This document shows positions 28,218-36,662 of a stretch of 64,000 bases of DNA, in pieces. The first letter of the stretch is position 1; each line of letters starts with the position of its first letter. The translations under genes were made by a program, and so were the position numbers. The stretch is from NCBI GenBank assembly GCA_031549085.1, contig JAVBQL010000018.1, positions 62,001-126,000 of the forward strand, written 5' to 3'. This stretch comes from JAVBQL01 sp031549085 (GTDB lineage Bacteria > Spirochaetota > GWE2-31-10 > MWDO01). The notes beneath the pieces are model-generated. The model searched no databases. It was not told the origin of the DNA and saw only the letters and a list, made by a program, of their open reading frames with translations.

Positions 28218-28850
28218 ATGATACCTAATGATTTTTACGAATGGCAGAGAACTTACAAGTTCACTGCCATTCTTTTTAGAGATATCTCTAGCATTTCAAA
28301 AAAAACTGCACCTATAGATATTGCTACTCAAACTCTTTTTACTGTTGCATCACCCTATATATCTACTTTAATAAAAAGTGTAAAAGTCCCACAAACAGAT
28401 GTCAGAACAAAAGATGTAGAGTATGGTTTTCTAAGAACACTCTATCCCGATCTGGTTGTAATGCCAGAGTTCGAGATAGTCTTTATGGAAGATCAGTTCA
28501 ATACTGTTTCACGATTTATGCGTATGTGGTTTTTGGAATTAACTAATAATGGAAAGATGACATTTAAACCTACTGGTCTGGTAGCTATGTCACTTTTATT
28601 TACAAAAAATACTTGGGAGCCGTTATCCTCTTTTAATTTACCAATGGGACCTACTTATGGCAATGGTTTGGGGGCTTTAAGTGAGTTACCCACAGAAATT
28701 CAGTATTATCCACGTATAATTCCAACTAGTGTTAATGAGGGGACTTTTGATAAGACCAGTGAGGCTTTTTCAGAGGTCACAGTTAAGTTTGCAAGACTAC
28801 CTAAAATCATTATGGATAAATCAGTTAGTTTAGGAGCGAGCCTAGGTTAG
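28218..28850 (+). CDS. Second tail tube-fold protein
   Basis: This 210-residue protein has the tube-protein pattern: ISTLIKSVKVPQTDVRTK (inner strands), MPEFEIVFMEDQFNTVSRF (the strand and helix around the gp19 DDW region), and closing strands AFSEVTVKFARLPKI. It may be a tube paralogue used at the tube end or baseplate, as gp48 and gp54 are in T4, or one of two major tube proteins. It lies between the first tube gene and the chaperone. Confidence 0.6.
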   Translation: MIPNDFYEWQRTYKFTAILFRDISSISKKTAPIDIATQTLFTVASPYISTLIKSVKVPQTDVRTKDVEYGFLRTLYPDLVVMPEFEIVFMEDQFNTVSRFMRMWFLELTNNGKMTFKPTGLVAMSLLFTKNTWEPLSSFNLPMGPTYGNGLGALSELPTEIQYYPRIIPTSVNEGTFDKTSEAFSEVTVKFARLPKIIMDKSVSLGASLG

Positions 28851-28884
28851 GCTGGATTTTGAATTATGTATTAAAGGAGATTAG

Positions 28885-29673
28885 ATGAAAACTCTAGTTA
28901 AGCTACCTTCAGGTAGCAAGGGTTACTACCCTAATGGTGTAAATATTGATTTAGAGATGACTGGAGATCACCATGATAAGTTGCTGTCGGGGAATAGTGA
29001 ATTATACGATAGAGTTATAGTTTCAGTTTTAGATTCTATGATGGAAGAGGATGCTTATAAAATAACAATGGCAGATATGCTCTATCTTTTCTTTATGGCA
29101 AGGGCACAATCTATCTCACCTGACTATAGAACATCTTGGACTTGTAGTGCAGATGTAGTTAGAGGAGATGTTAAGGTGTCTTGTAATACACCTAATAGTT
29201 ATCATTTAAATATAAATGAGTTAAAGATTAATTACATGCAAGATACTTTTGAGTTTCCAGTATATCCTTTTAGCATCTTTGGTTTGGACGGCAATCTAAT
29301 AGCAGAGACAGAGGTATCTATAAAACTTCTATCAATGGATGATGAGATTCAAATTATAGATTCCTTTTTAGGTAAGGGTATTTCAAGAAAGGATTTAGCT
29401 AGTAAAAATGCTTATGATTATGCGAGGACAAGGATACTTCATTCTCTAGATTTTAAGGATAGTAAGTACAATTCTTTAAGTTTAGATGAACGAAGTATCA
29501 GTTTAAAGAAAAATAATTTAAAAACAATGAACGCTCTTTTAGTGGGTATAAAAAATCTATCAGATAGTATTGGTATAGATTTAACACCTAGAGATGTTCA
29601 ATGTAAGGAGTGTAAGAGTCAGTTTAAGCTGGCTCTACCCATCGCTCCCGAGTTCTTTTTACCAAACGAGTAA
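28885..29673 (+). CDS. Tail assembly chaperone / T4 gp26-like hub assembly protein
   Basis: A 262-residue protein placed between tube and tape measure genes, where tail chaperones such as lambda G and P2 E lie. The C-terminal motif VQCKECKSQFKLALP with a following EFF resembles the CxxC end of T4 gp26-type proteins. Such proteins keep the tape measure soluble until the tube forms. A second open frame overlaps its end in the +1 frame, and the codons GAG TTC TTT TTA near the end allow a slip on TTT, so a longer fusion may be made at low level. Confidence 0.65.
   Translation: MKTLVKLPSGSKGYYPNGVNIDLEMTGDHHDKLLSGNSELYDRVIVSVLDSMMEEDAYKITMADMLYLFFMARAQSISPDYRTSWTCSADVVRGDVKVSCNTPNSYHLNINELKINYMQDTFEFPVYPFSIFGLDGNLIAETEVSIKLLSMDDEIQIIDSFLGKGISRKDLASKNAYDYARTRILHSLDFKDSKYNSLSLDERSISLKKNNLKTMNALLVGIKNLSDSIGIDLTPRDVQCKECKSQFKLALPIAPEFFLPNE
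29656..29661 (+). other. Candidate +1 ribosomal frameshift site
   Basis: In the chaperone frame TTT (29656-29658) is followed by TTA. A peptidyl-tRNA on TTT can move one base forward and still pair with TTT (29657-29659), entering the frame that runs to 29854. Lambda and P2 use -1 and Mu uses -2 at this genome position. Confidence 0.4.
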
Positions 29674-29854
29674 CAGTAGACAGGAGAGAGTAAACTTTAT
29701 AAACAATATGGTTTTACCTCTTGTGCTTTTGGGTTATGGGTCTTTTAAAGACATTATGGGACTATCTTTATACAGGATCAAGATGTTGGGTAGCTCTATG
29801 AAAGATAGCTATATAAAGAAAATTTTAGAGGCAGTAAATGGAATTAAATTCTAA
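29660..29854 (+). CDS. Tail chaperone frameshift extension (GT-like C-terminal part)
   Basis: This frame encodes a short helical segment, YGSFKDIMGLSLYRIKML and then a Lys-rich helix, the form expected of the T part of G-GT type chaperones. If reached by a +1 slip near 29656 it adds about 65 residues to the chaperone. The first ATG in the frame is 29708, but the AGGAGAGAG at 29682-29690 is too far upstream for a normal start, which favours frameshifting over separate initiation. It overlaps the tape measure start by 17 bases. Confidence 0.5.
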   Translation, partial: YQTSNSRQERVNFINNMVLPLVLLGYGSFKDIMGLSLYRIKMLGSSMKDSYIKKILEAVNGIKF

Positions 29855-32288
29855 TAACAGCACTGAAACTAATGTAAACAATAATTCTGATCCTCTTACA
29901 AGAATGTCGGTGGGTGCCAAGCAAATTAATGGTGACCCATCGTCTCTATATCAAAGTCAGTCTGAAGCTCTAAAACAACTAGTTATTGTTACGAATGATT
30001 TCAAAAAAGCACTGGCAGATCCCAAGTTTATCAAAAATATAGATAGTCTGAAAAAGATCTATGCAAATGAGTTGGCTTTACAGAAAAAAGATACTACTCA
30101 AAAAAAGCAAGAGCGAAAAGATAATGCAGTAGATGTCAATCTAAAAAAACAAAAAATCAAATTAGATAGAGATACAGGTAAAACTCAAAAGAGTTTTAAT
30201 CAATCTTTAAAAGAGAATGCTAATTCTGTTGAGAACTCTTTCAATAAATTTGTTAGTTCAGCTGGAGATTTTATATCAAGACCTGGCAAGCTTTTTGACT
30301 CTGCTCTTGGTAAGGTAGTAGGTTTTATCGGGGGGTTTGGGAAGACTCTTTTTGGTTTTGGCAAAGATACAAAGAATAGAGAGGAAGTAAAATCTGTTAA
30401 ACCAACAAAAATAGATTCAAAAGGTTTTAGTAGCAATACTATAAATGCTAATCCAACAGAAATATCATCTGGTAATCCTTTAATAGATAATCAAACTAAA
30501 AGTTCAGCTCAAGCAAAACAGCCGAAGGGACACCTAGAGAGTTTATCTAACCTTTTTAGATCATCTTTAACACAGGTTAAAGATTTAATTGTCAATCCCG
30601 ATTCTACCCCTTTTGGTAAGCGTCTATTAGGATCATTAGGGGGAGATAGTAGTAATGAGAGTAAGAACAAGAAGCAGTCAGGTTTTGATCCAAAGGCTCT
30701 TCTCTTGATGGGCTTAATTGTAGGTTTAATAGGCATACTAGCAGTGAACTTACCAAGAATATTAGAGTTAATGGCACCAGCTATAAACTATATTGCATCT
30801 GGTATTGGGGCAATACTTTCAAGCATAGGAACTACTTTAATACCAGTAATAGCAACTTTTTTAATACCAGCAATAGCCAATCTTATAAATACCTTTGTAC
30901 CCATTATAGCAAGTACATTACAAGTTGTAGTGGACTTTTTGGGTTCACTAGCTCCACTTATAATTCAGTTTATAGCTGGGGCAATACCTATTATATTAAG
31001 TCTTTTAGAAGTTGTTAGAGATGTACTGAAAGAGATTGCTCCCTATATAGGTAGATTGGTAGGGCTTGTTGTACAGTTTTTAGAAGCTTTTATGGGGGCA
31101 ATAGTGCCTTTCTTACCAACTATTATTGGAGCCATAACCCAAGTTTTTGATGCTATATCCAAATTAATAGCTGGATTAGTGCCTCCAATATTAACACTAG
31201 TTAATGTTATTGTAGAGATAGCATCTTTAGTGGGTAAGTTAGTTGGAGCTATTATTGGAGTTGTTATAAATGTTATTACTGCTATAAGTGATGTTATTAC
31301 CTCTTTTCTGGGTATCTTTACAACGTTAAATCAGGGTATCCAAAAGATAGTAGGGGTTTTGGTAGATGTAGTAACAAAAGCATTAGAAAATCTTGAACCA
31401 CCTATCACAAGATTTTTGGGTATGTTGTTGGATTGCTTAACCACTTTCCTACCCTATCTAACTAATTTTTTGATTGGTATAATGCCTGTCATAGAGAGTG
31501 CTATAAAGATATTGACACCTGTGCTAGTAAAAATAGGAGTCAGCATTGCTAAAATTGTTAATGTCTTATTAGAAAATGTTGCAAGCGTTTTACAGATGGT
31601 AGCAAGAGTGCTAGTAGCATTAGAAAAGCCTTTTCTAGAGTTTGTAACTGCTGGCTTAAGACTTTTAACTAGGGTTGTAGATTTCATAGCTATAATTTTA
31701 GATGCTGTAACTGGAGTTATAGTAAATATTTTAAACTCTGTAAAAATCGTTATAGCTGAAGTTGGAAAAGGCATTGCTAAAATGGTTGACGCTTTGGGTG
31801 ATACTTTTTCACAAACTATTAAAAATATAGGAAGTGTTGTTGATGCCATTAGTGGTTTTATAGTTCAAATAGTCAATTCTTTAACAGGTATAGCAGACCA
31901 AGTTGGACGATTAATACAATCCGTTATGACTAATTTAACTAATTTAATAAATGCTATTGGTAATGAGGTTCAGCTAATTGTAATGGGAATAGGAACTACT
32001 ATTGGGTTTTTGGGAGATTTAGTTAAGGGTGCGGTGTTAGATTTTCTCAATTGGATTAGGGGTAATAAGACAGAATCACAAATAGATTTAGCTATTAAAA
32101 GTGCAGAGGAAAACGCAGTGATTCAACGGCAAGCTAGAGAGGAGGCCAGCCAACAGATTTTAGAGAATATAAGAAATAACAATAATATAGTTATAGAAAA
32201 TATGGATAACTCAACAACAAGCAATAACAATGCTTTTGTTAATAATATAATGGATATGCCACCATTTGCATTAACTTTTTTTCAATAG
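29838..32288 (+). CDS. Tail tape measure protein
   Basis: An 816-residue protein that sets tail length. Residues about 60-130 are a charged Lys/Gln-rich helical region. About 295-720 is a long hydrophobic stretch of repeated helices rich in Val, Ile and Leu, with many Gly and Pro breaks, as in tape measure proteins whose hydrophobic part may enter the host membrane. The end is Asn-rich. It is short for a myovirus tape measure, so a moderately short tail is expected. It follows the chaperone pair, which confirms the module. Confidence 0.88.
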   Translation: MELNSNNSTETNVNNNSDPLTRMSVGAKQINGDPSSLYQSQSEALKQLVIVTNDFKKALADPKFIKNIDSLKKIYANELALQKKDTTQKKQERKDNAVDVNLKKQKIKLDRDTGKTQKSFNQSLKENANSVENSFNKFVSSAGDFISRPGKLFDSALGKVVGFIGGFGKTLFGFGKDTKNREEVKSVKPTKIDSKGFSSNTINANPTEISSGNPLIDNQTKSSAQAKQPKGHLESLSNLFRSSLTQVKDLIVNPDSTPFGKRLLGSLGGDSSNESKNKKQSGFDPKALLLMGLIVGLIGILAVNLPRILELMAPAINYIASGIGAILSSIGTTLIPVIATFLIPAIANLINTFVPIIASTLQVVVDFLGSLAPLIIQFIAGAIPIILSLLEVVRDVLKEIAPYIGRLVGLVVQFLEAFMGAIVPFLPTIIGAITQVFDAISKLIAGLVPPILTLVNVIVEIASLVGKLVGAIIGVVINVITAISDVITSFLGIFTTLNQGIQKIVGVLVDVVTKALENLEPPITRFLGMLLDCLTTFLPYLTNFLIGIMPVIESAIKILTPVLVKIGVSIAKIVNVLLENVASVLQMVARVLVALEKPFLEFVTAGLRLLTRVVDFIAIILDAVTGVIVNILNSVKIVIAEVGKGIAKMVDALGDTFSQTIKNIGSVVDAISGFIVQIVNSLTGIADQVGRLIQSVMTNLTNLINAIGNEVQLIVMGIGTTIGFLGDLVKGAVLDFLNWIRGNKTESQIDLAIKSAEENAVIQRQAREEASQQILENIRNNNNIVIENMDNSTTSNNNAFVNNIMDMPPFALTFFQ

Positions 32289-32316
32289 TATTTTCCACTA
32301 AAACTATCTTTCATTC

Positions 32317-32352
32317 AAAAAAGATTGCCTACTTATATATTATATATATAAT
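32317..32352 (+). promoter_or_regulatory. Promoter-like region before the tube cap gene
   Basis: TTGCCT (32325-32330), 16 bases, TATAAT (32347-32352), ahead of the ATG at 32372. The stretch AAAAAAGATTGCCTACTTAT is also a variant of the class 2 element and is close to the copy at 33994 (TTGTCTAATTATATATTA). Which reading is right cannot be settled here. Confidence 0.45.
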
Positions 32353-32371
32353 AATTTTAGGGAGATAAAAT

Positions 32372-33253
32372 ATGTCAGATTTAGTAACTAATGTTGGGAA
32401 AGCTTTTTTAGGCAATATGGTACTTCATGATACTTTTGTTGCAGAGAACAAAGTATTAATAACCATAGAGTGTCCAAATAGGTCAAGAGATAACATTTCC
32501 AAAAAAACAGGATTAACTGCTAGGGGAAGAGATAAGGTAGTAGGTTTTATCTCCTCAGACATAGCTCTTAACATAACATCTCATTGGGAGAGTATTTTGG
32601 GAGCAGGCGGTGGCTCAGGTTCAAATTTTGTTGATGGTGTAAACAAGTGGGCATCTTCTGTAAATGGTGTATCTGTTCAGCAACCATGGTTTGCTAGGCA
32701 GTATTGGAAATCTACCGATCCTTTCGATTTTACCTTTGATCTAAAGTTTGTAGCTGATACAAATGCAGAGGAGGAAGTATGGTATCCTATAGAGACTTTA
32801 GCATCTTTCTGCTATCCCAGAAGCAAGCAAGATGTAGGAGCAGTGATAGGAAAAAATCTTGATACACTTGCGGGGCAAAATAGTCTAGGGTTAGAAAAAT
32901 TGTTAGAAGGATTAGTTCAGGAGTTTCATATCCCTGGTCCTAGCTCTCTCTTTCCCAATAATAAAAGTGGGGATTGGTTAAGATTAAAAATAGGTAACTT
33001 CATTGCATATGAAGGTTGTTATATAAAAGATTTAAATATCAAGATAAAACCAACAATCGCAGAGGATGGTTTTCCTATGTATGCAGAGGCATCGGTTAAG
33101 ATGGGGGTATTAGAAGCTCTCTATGTTAATAAAGATGGCTCTTTTGCTTTAGGTAAACCACAGTTTAAAGAATCACCATTAGCAAAAAAATTAAAGGCAG
33201 AGTTTGATGCTACTGTAGACGGAATTAAAAAATCAGGGTTCTTTAAAGGGTAG
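32372..33253 (+). CDS. Baseplate tube-cap / hub protein
   Basis: The 293-residue protein has the pattern of tube-initiator proteins of contractile systems: VLITIECPNRSRD early, the strand DPFDFTFDLKFVADTNAEEEV with a following PIETLASFCYPR, a loop with IPGPSSLFP, and GDWLRLKIGNF followed by KPTIAEDGFPMYAEASVKM. Such proteins join the tube to the baseplate hub. It follows the tape measure gene and has its own promoter-like region and a terminator-like hairpin, so it may be expressed separately. Confidence 0.65.
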   Translation: MSDLVTNVGKAFLGNMVLHDTFVAENKVLITIECPNRSRDNISKKTGLTARGRDKVVGFISSDIALNITSHWESILGAGGGSGSNFVDGVNKWASSVNGVSVQQPWFARQYWKSTDPFDFTFDLKFVADTNAEEEVWYPIETLASFCYPRSKQDVGAVIGKNLDTLAGQNSLGLEKLLEGLVQEFHIPGPSSLFPNNKSGDWLRLKIGNFIAYEGCYIKDLNIKIKPTIAEDGFPMYAEASVKMGVLEALYVNKDGSFALGKPQFKESPLAKKLKAEFDATVDGIKKSGFFKG

Positions 33254-33258
33254 TTGGT

Positions 33259-33285
33259 ATACCGCCATTGGTATTAACTTTTTTT
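33259..33285 (+). terminator. Terminator-like hairpin
   Basis: ATACC, loop of six, GGTAT, then AACTTTTTTT. The stem is short (five pairs) but the T run is good. It lies between the + strand tube-cap gene and the converging - strand gene. Confidence 0.5.
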
Positions 33286-33296
33286 CTGTAGGAAGA

Positions 33297-33884
33297 TTAA
33301 AAACCTAACTGTGAAGCATCATATTCATCTTCAAATTTTTTCCACATATATATCACACCTAAAAAATTTTCTTTAGAGAGATTATTTACATCTTTCTCAC
33401 CTTTTAGAGAGACAGTATAATGAGATATATAAACAACTAATTCGGGTGAATATTTACCAAATGTGTATATATCTCTTGTATATCTGCCCTTCTCAAACAT
33501 AAGTAAAAAAGTATCACCAGTCTCCATCTTGTAGTCAGTCTGCTTTCCAAATTTGTTTTCAACTATGCTTTGTAATTTTTTTAATGTTACATCTGATGAG
33601 TCTTTGTATTCTATTATAACTTGGTATAATTTGTCTTTAATAAAAGAAAATGCACGCAACTTAATAGCGTCAGAAATATTTTCTTGATAAAAATGTGTTA
33701 CATTAGGATCTTTATCACTTGTCTCTAAAACAGTATTCTTATCTATATTATATACTTTTCTAACCTCTTTAGAAGATACTCCCCAAACAACTTTATCATA
33801 TCCCATAATAGGTTTCTCTTGTGATATCATTTGAGATGCTGACAATAACATTACTAAAAATATAAAAACAATAATTTTTTTCAT
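33297..33884 (-). CDS. Secreted protein of unknown function (lone - strand gene)
   Basis: The 195-residue product starts with a signal peptide (MKKIIVFIFLVMLLSASQM) and has no lipobox, so a periplasmic or exported protein is likely. The mature start YDKVVWGVSSKEVRKVY has the WG-S-EV-Y pattern I know from many exported proteins of spirochaetes and other bacteria. It interrupts the tail operon on the opposite strand and carries its own promoter, as expected of an accessory gene (moron) that could be expressed outside the lytic programme. A role in changing the host envelope or excluding other phages is conceivable but not shown. Confidence 0.75.
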   Translation of the reverse strand: MKKIIVFIFLVMLLSASQMISQEKPIMGYDKVVWGVSSKEVRKVYNIDKNTVLETSDKDPNVTHFYQENISDAIKLRAFSFIKDKLYQVIIEYKDSSDVTLKKLQSIVENKFGKQTDYKMETGDTFLLMFEKGRYTRDIYTFGKYSPELVVYISHYTVSLKGEKDVNNLSKENFLGVIYMWKKFEDEYDASQLGF

Positions 33885-33915
33885 AACACTCTATACTCCT
33901 CTTTTATTTAAATCT

Positions 33916-33945
33916 ACTATATCACAGATTTTAGATCTACGTTAC
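33916..33945 (-). promoter_or_regulatory. Class 1 promoter-like element, - strand
   Basis: Read on the - strand: GTAACG (33945-33940), 18 bases, TATAGT (33921-33916). The spacer ends AAATCTGTGA and contains the palindrome TAGATCTA. Spacing and the AATCTGTG core match the - strand element at 54280-54309. It lies about 30 bases before the secreted protein gene. Confidence 0.6.
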
Positions 33946-33993
33946 ATATTTTTATAATTTTACAATTTTTAACTTAAAAGCAGTGTAGGATTA

Positions 33994-34013
33994 TTTAAAA
34001 AACTTGTCTAATT
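33994..34013 (+). promoter_or_regulatory. Class 2 promoter-like element (TTAAAA-N4-TGTCT)
   Basis: TTAAAA (33995-34000), 4 bases, TGTCT (34005-34009), 35 bases before the ATG at 34040. It would start the second baseplate unit. Confidence 0.5.
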
Positions 34014-34039
34014 ATATATTAACTATGAGGAGATAATAC

Positions 34040-34300
34040 ATGTCACTTAATTCAAATTCCTTTAAATTACCAGTTCCATTGGTAAAGCAGTTATTAACCA
34101 CGAAAGAAGCCACTATTGATGAAACCAATAGTTATACCTTGGAAGGGGTATCATCTCTTATTAGCCAAAATGATTCAGATGCCCCTGATACTAAGTTGAG
34201 GTTAATGCATCTGAATAACAAATCCCCTTTTACTCTGCGGGCTGGAACTCCTTTTGACTTACTATCAAACGATAAACTACGCAAAGTTCAGAGAGACTAA
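34040..34300 (+). CDS. Small baseplate-region protein, unknown
   Basis: An 86-residue protein, the first gene after the class 2 element at 33994. It holds a helical N-terminal part (LPVPLVKQLLTTKE) and a strand-rich end (NNKSPFTLRAGTPFDLL). The next gene begins on the base after its stop. A tail or baseplate role follows from position; no motif was recognised. Confidence 0.6.
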   Translation: MSLNSNSFKLPVPLVKQLLTTKEATIDETNSYTLEGVSSLISQNDSDAPDTKLRLMHLNNKSPFTLRAGTPFDLLSNDKLRKVQRD

Positions 34301-35203
34301 ATGGCTGTATTAACTTTAAGCCCTCCATTATCTCATAATGGGACAAAAATCATAGTAGTGCATGATTTTTGGAATACACACTCAGTAGTTAGCTGTGTTA
34401 TTGCACTTCCAATGGGTACTGCTTTTAATCCTTTAGCAGATGAAAATATATTTAAGGTTGATGGTTTAGAGTATAGGGCTTACTCTTATAGATATAGATC
34501 TGTCGGAGGTCAGCTGGTTTATAACATTCTTTTATTTCCTATTGGTCTAGGTAAAAAAGATGAAGTGGTAAGGTACAATAGGGGGCAATCTATATCAGGC
34601 AACTCTAAATTAGAGTTGTTTAGTGATTTATATAGAGACAAAAAAACTGAATTGCAGATTGGTTTAGAGTTTAATGAAGCTATCGCAGTCAATACTGCTT
34701 ACACTGGTTTTTATAAACCAATAGCATTGCAGAAAATTAGACATGATATATTTACAGATATAGATAAATCTGATCCAACAAAAATTGACTATGGCAAAAA
34801 TGCTTTTTTATATGTTAATGGTAATGAACTTTGTTCAGCTACTCTTAGAAAGCTTTTTTCATCATCAGCTAATATAGATGAATGGAAAACAAAAGCAGGC
34901 AAAACAGATTATGGTATCGATGTTCAGTTTGTTGATCAAAGTGACCTGACTAACTATACCTTAAATTTCTATAGCAATGTCACTTCAAAGTACTCTTTTT
35001 TTGTAAAGTATTTTTTTGATAGGCTTGTTACTATTAAGTCAAATATATCCTTTGTACCCTTTATAGCATATAAAATGCCTAGCTCACTCCCAGCACCTTT
35101 TGGAAATAGTAAAATGCTTTTAATTAGGTCGCTATATGATAGCTCTAAAACAGGCTATCCTTTTGAATACACTTTTGGAAGCAGTAGCAAGTATCAACTA
35201 TAA
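34301..35203 (+). CDS. Probable baseplate protein, 300 residues
   Basis: The mostly beta-rich protein (for example LTLSPPLSHNGTKIIVVHDF and YRAYSYRYRSVGGQLVYNI) is placed directly before the spike gene. Proteins at this position often form the hub. I could not assign it to a family. It has no signal peptide or membrane segment. Confidence 0.5.
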   Translation: MAVLTLSPPLSHNGTKIIVVHDFWNTHSVVSCVIALPMGTAFNPLADENIFKVDGLEYRAYSYRYRSVGGQLVYNILLFPIGLGKKDEVVRYNRGQSISGNSKLELFSDLYRDKKTELQIGLEFNEAIAVNTAYTGFYKPIALQKIRHDIFTDIDKSDPTKIDYGKNAFLYVNGNELCSATLRKLFSSSANIDEWKTKAGKTDYGIDVQFVDQSDLTNYTLNFYSNVTSKYSFFVKYFFDRLVTIKSNISFVPFIAYKMPSSLPAPFGNSKMLLIRSLYDSSKTGYPFEYTFGSSSKYQL

Positions 35204-35223
35204 TAGAATTAGTAGGGTTATCT

Positions 35224-36357
35224 ATGTCAGATAAAAAAAGTGAAGATTTTATAATAAACGAATTCACCTCGGGGCTTTTTGAGGGCAAATTAGAAGCTAA
35301 TTTTATTGATACAATATTAGAGACTGGTAAGCCCTATATACAGGTTAAGGTAATGCCCTTTTTTGAAGATTCAGATGAGTACCCTTTAACCTATGTACCA
35401 AGTAAGTTCTTTACACTATCTTTAAAAGAAGGAGATAGTGTTAGGGTCTATTTTCACGAGGGAGATATGAGACTCCCTATTCTTTATGATACCGAGAGAG
35501 ATTTTCTTTTTGCTACAAAGTTTTCAGAAGATAAGGATGAGCTTTTTGAAGAGTATGATGCTTTAGAAGATGGGGACTTAATAGAGTTTCCTGAAGCAGA
35601 TAAAACTTTTTCGTATAAGTTTTATGATGAAGATCACTTTATATTGTTTTCAGATACCAAACAGATTATCCATAGACCTGATTGTGTCATTATGATTTGT
35701 GATAATGGTCTCTATCTCTATAATGAGGTCAATGGAATTTTAACAGAAGAGATGAATGTAGAGTTATCTACTTTTAAAATGCTCTTTAATAAGTCAATAG
35801 AGTTTTTTGATGATGCAGATGATCCTACTCTATCTTTTCTTTTGAATAAAGATTCTAATAGTGCAAGTTTTAAAGCTGGAGACAATGAATTAACTTTGGA
35901 TGGCAAGGGTAAGAAGATTCTTATAACAGATGGTAAAAATAAAATGACTTTTAATGGAACTACTGGGGAGTATACTTTAGAGTTAGGATCACAGGGAGGG
36001 ACTATTAAAGATACCACTTCCAAAATTAAAATTAGCTCTGATGGTGTAGAGATTGATTCCAATTTAGAAGTTAAGATAAATGGTTTAGCAGGACTGACAC
36101 TAGAGTCACTAGCTGGTATAGAGATGAAGTCAATGATTGGCAATTTAAAGGATGTTATCTCTGCTCTATGGGATGCTATAGATTTGGTTAATAATAATGT
36201 GGGTTATTTAAATACTTCTTTATCAGGCATTCAATATGCTGGACCTGGTGCATTAATTGATACACATCAGGCAATATTTATGCCTCTTGATGCTGTAACA
36301 AAAACACTACTTCAATTAAAAAAAGCAACAAGTTATAATTTCTTTTTTGGAGGTTAA
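35224..36357 (+). CDS. Baseplate spike protein (gpV / gp5-like)
   Basis: Residues about 30-100 resemble the OB-fold of spike proteins: ETGKPYIQVKVMPFF, then SLKEGDSVRVYFHEGDMRLPIL. Residues about 195-290 are short repeated strands (NELTLDGKGKKILITDGKN, NKMTFNGTTGEYTLEL, SKIKISSDGVEIDSNLEVKI), the pattern of a trimeric beta-helix that pierces the outer membrane. A helical tail closes the protein. No lysozyme domain is present. It lies directly before the gp25-like wedge gene, the usual order. Confidence 0.75.
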   Translation: MSDKKSEDFIINEFTSGLFEGKLEANFIDTILETGKPYIQVKVMPFFEDSDEYPLTYVPSKFFTLSLKEGDSVRVYFHEGDMRLPILYDTERDFLFATKFSEDKDELFEEYDALEDGDLIEFPEADKTFSYKFYDEDHFILFSDTKQIIHRPDCVIMICDNGLYLYNEVNGILTEEMNVELSTFKMLFNKSIEFFDDADDPTLSFLLNKDSNSASFKAGDNELTLDGKGKKILITDGKNKMTFNGTTGEYTLELGSQGGTIKDTTSKIKISSDGVEIDSNLEVKINGLAGLTLESLAGIEMKSMIGNLKDVISALWDAIDLVNNNVGYLNTSLSGIQYAGPGALIDTHQAIFMPLDAVTKTLLQLKKATSYNFFFGG

Positions 36358-36362
36358 TACTG

Positions 36363-36647
36363 ATGGCAAGCAATTTAGACGACATAGTTGAGTTTGATAA
36401 AAACTTAAATAAGATTACAGGTATAGAAGCTCTAAAAATGCGATTAGAATATAAATTGCGTATGCACAAGAGAGAGATACCATTTTACTCTGGGGGAACA
36501 ACAGATACTACTTTCTCTTTTTCAGATGATGTAACTCTACAAGAGTTAAAGAGGATTTTAAAAGAGATGGGTTTAGAATCAAAAGTATCTATAACTAATG
36601 GCAGATACTCTTTGGTGGATATAGGAATAATTTTGGATAATATTTAA
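36363..36647 (+). CDS. gp25-like baseplate wedge protein
   Basis: A 94-residue protein with TGIEALKMRLEYKLRMHKREIPFY, which matches the gp25 family motif where a helix is followed by a conserved arginine and the ge-P-f turn. gp25 proteins start the sheath at the baseplate and are found in all contractile tails. Its place between the spike and the gp6/J-like gene fits. The ORF is about the usual short length of the family. Confidence 0.7.
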   Translation: MASNLDDIVEFDKNLNKITGIEALKMRLEYKLRMHKREIPFYSGGTTDTTFSFSDDVTLQELKRILKEMGLESKVSITNGRYSLVDIGIILDNI

Positions 36648-36662
36648 GAGGTAGATAACACT

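Noticed and set aside
31454..31849. 131-codon - strand frame inside the tape measure gene
   Set aside because: It mirrors the hydrophobic repeats of the tape measure gene and has no start signals.
35718..36143. 141-codon - strand frame inside the spike gene
   Set aside because: It is antisense to repeated beta strands and has no start signal.
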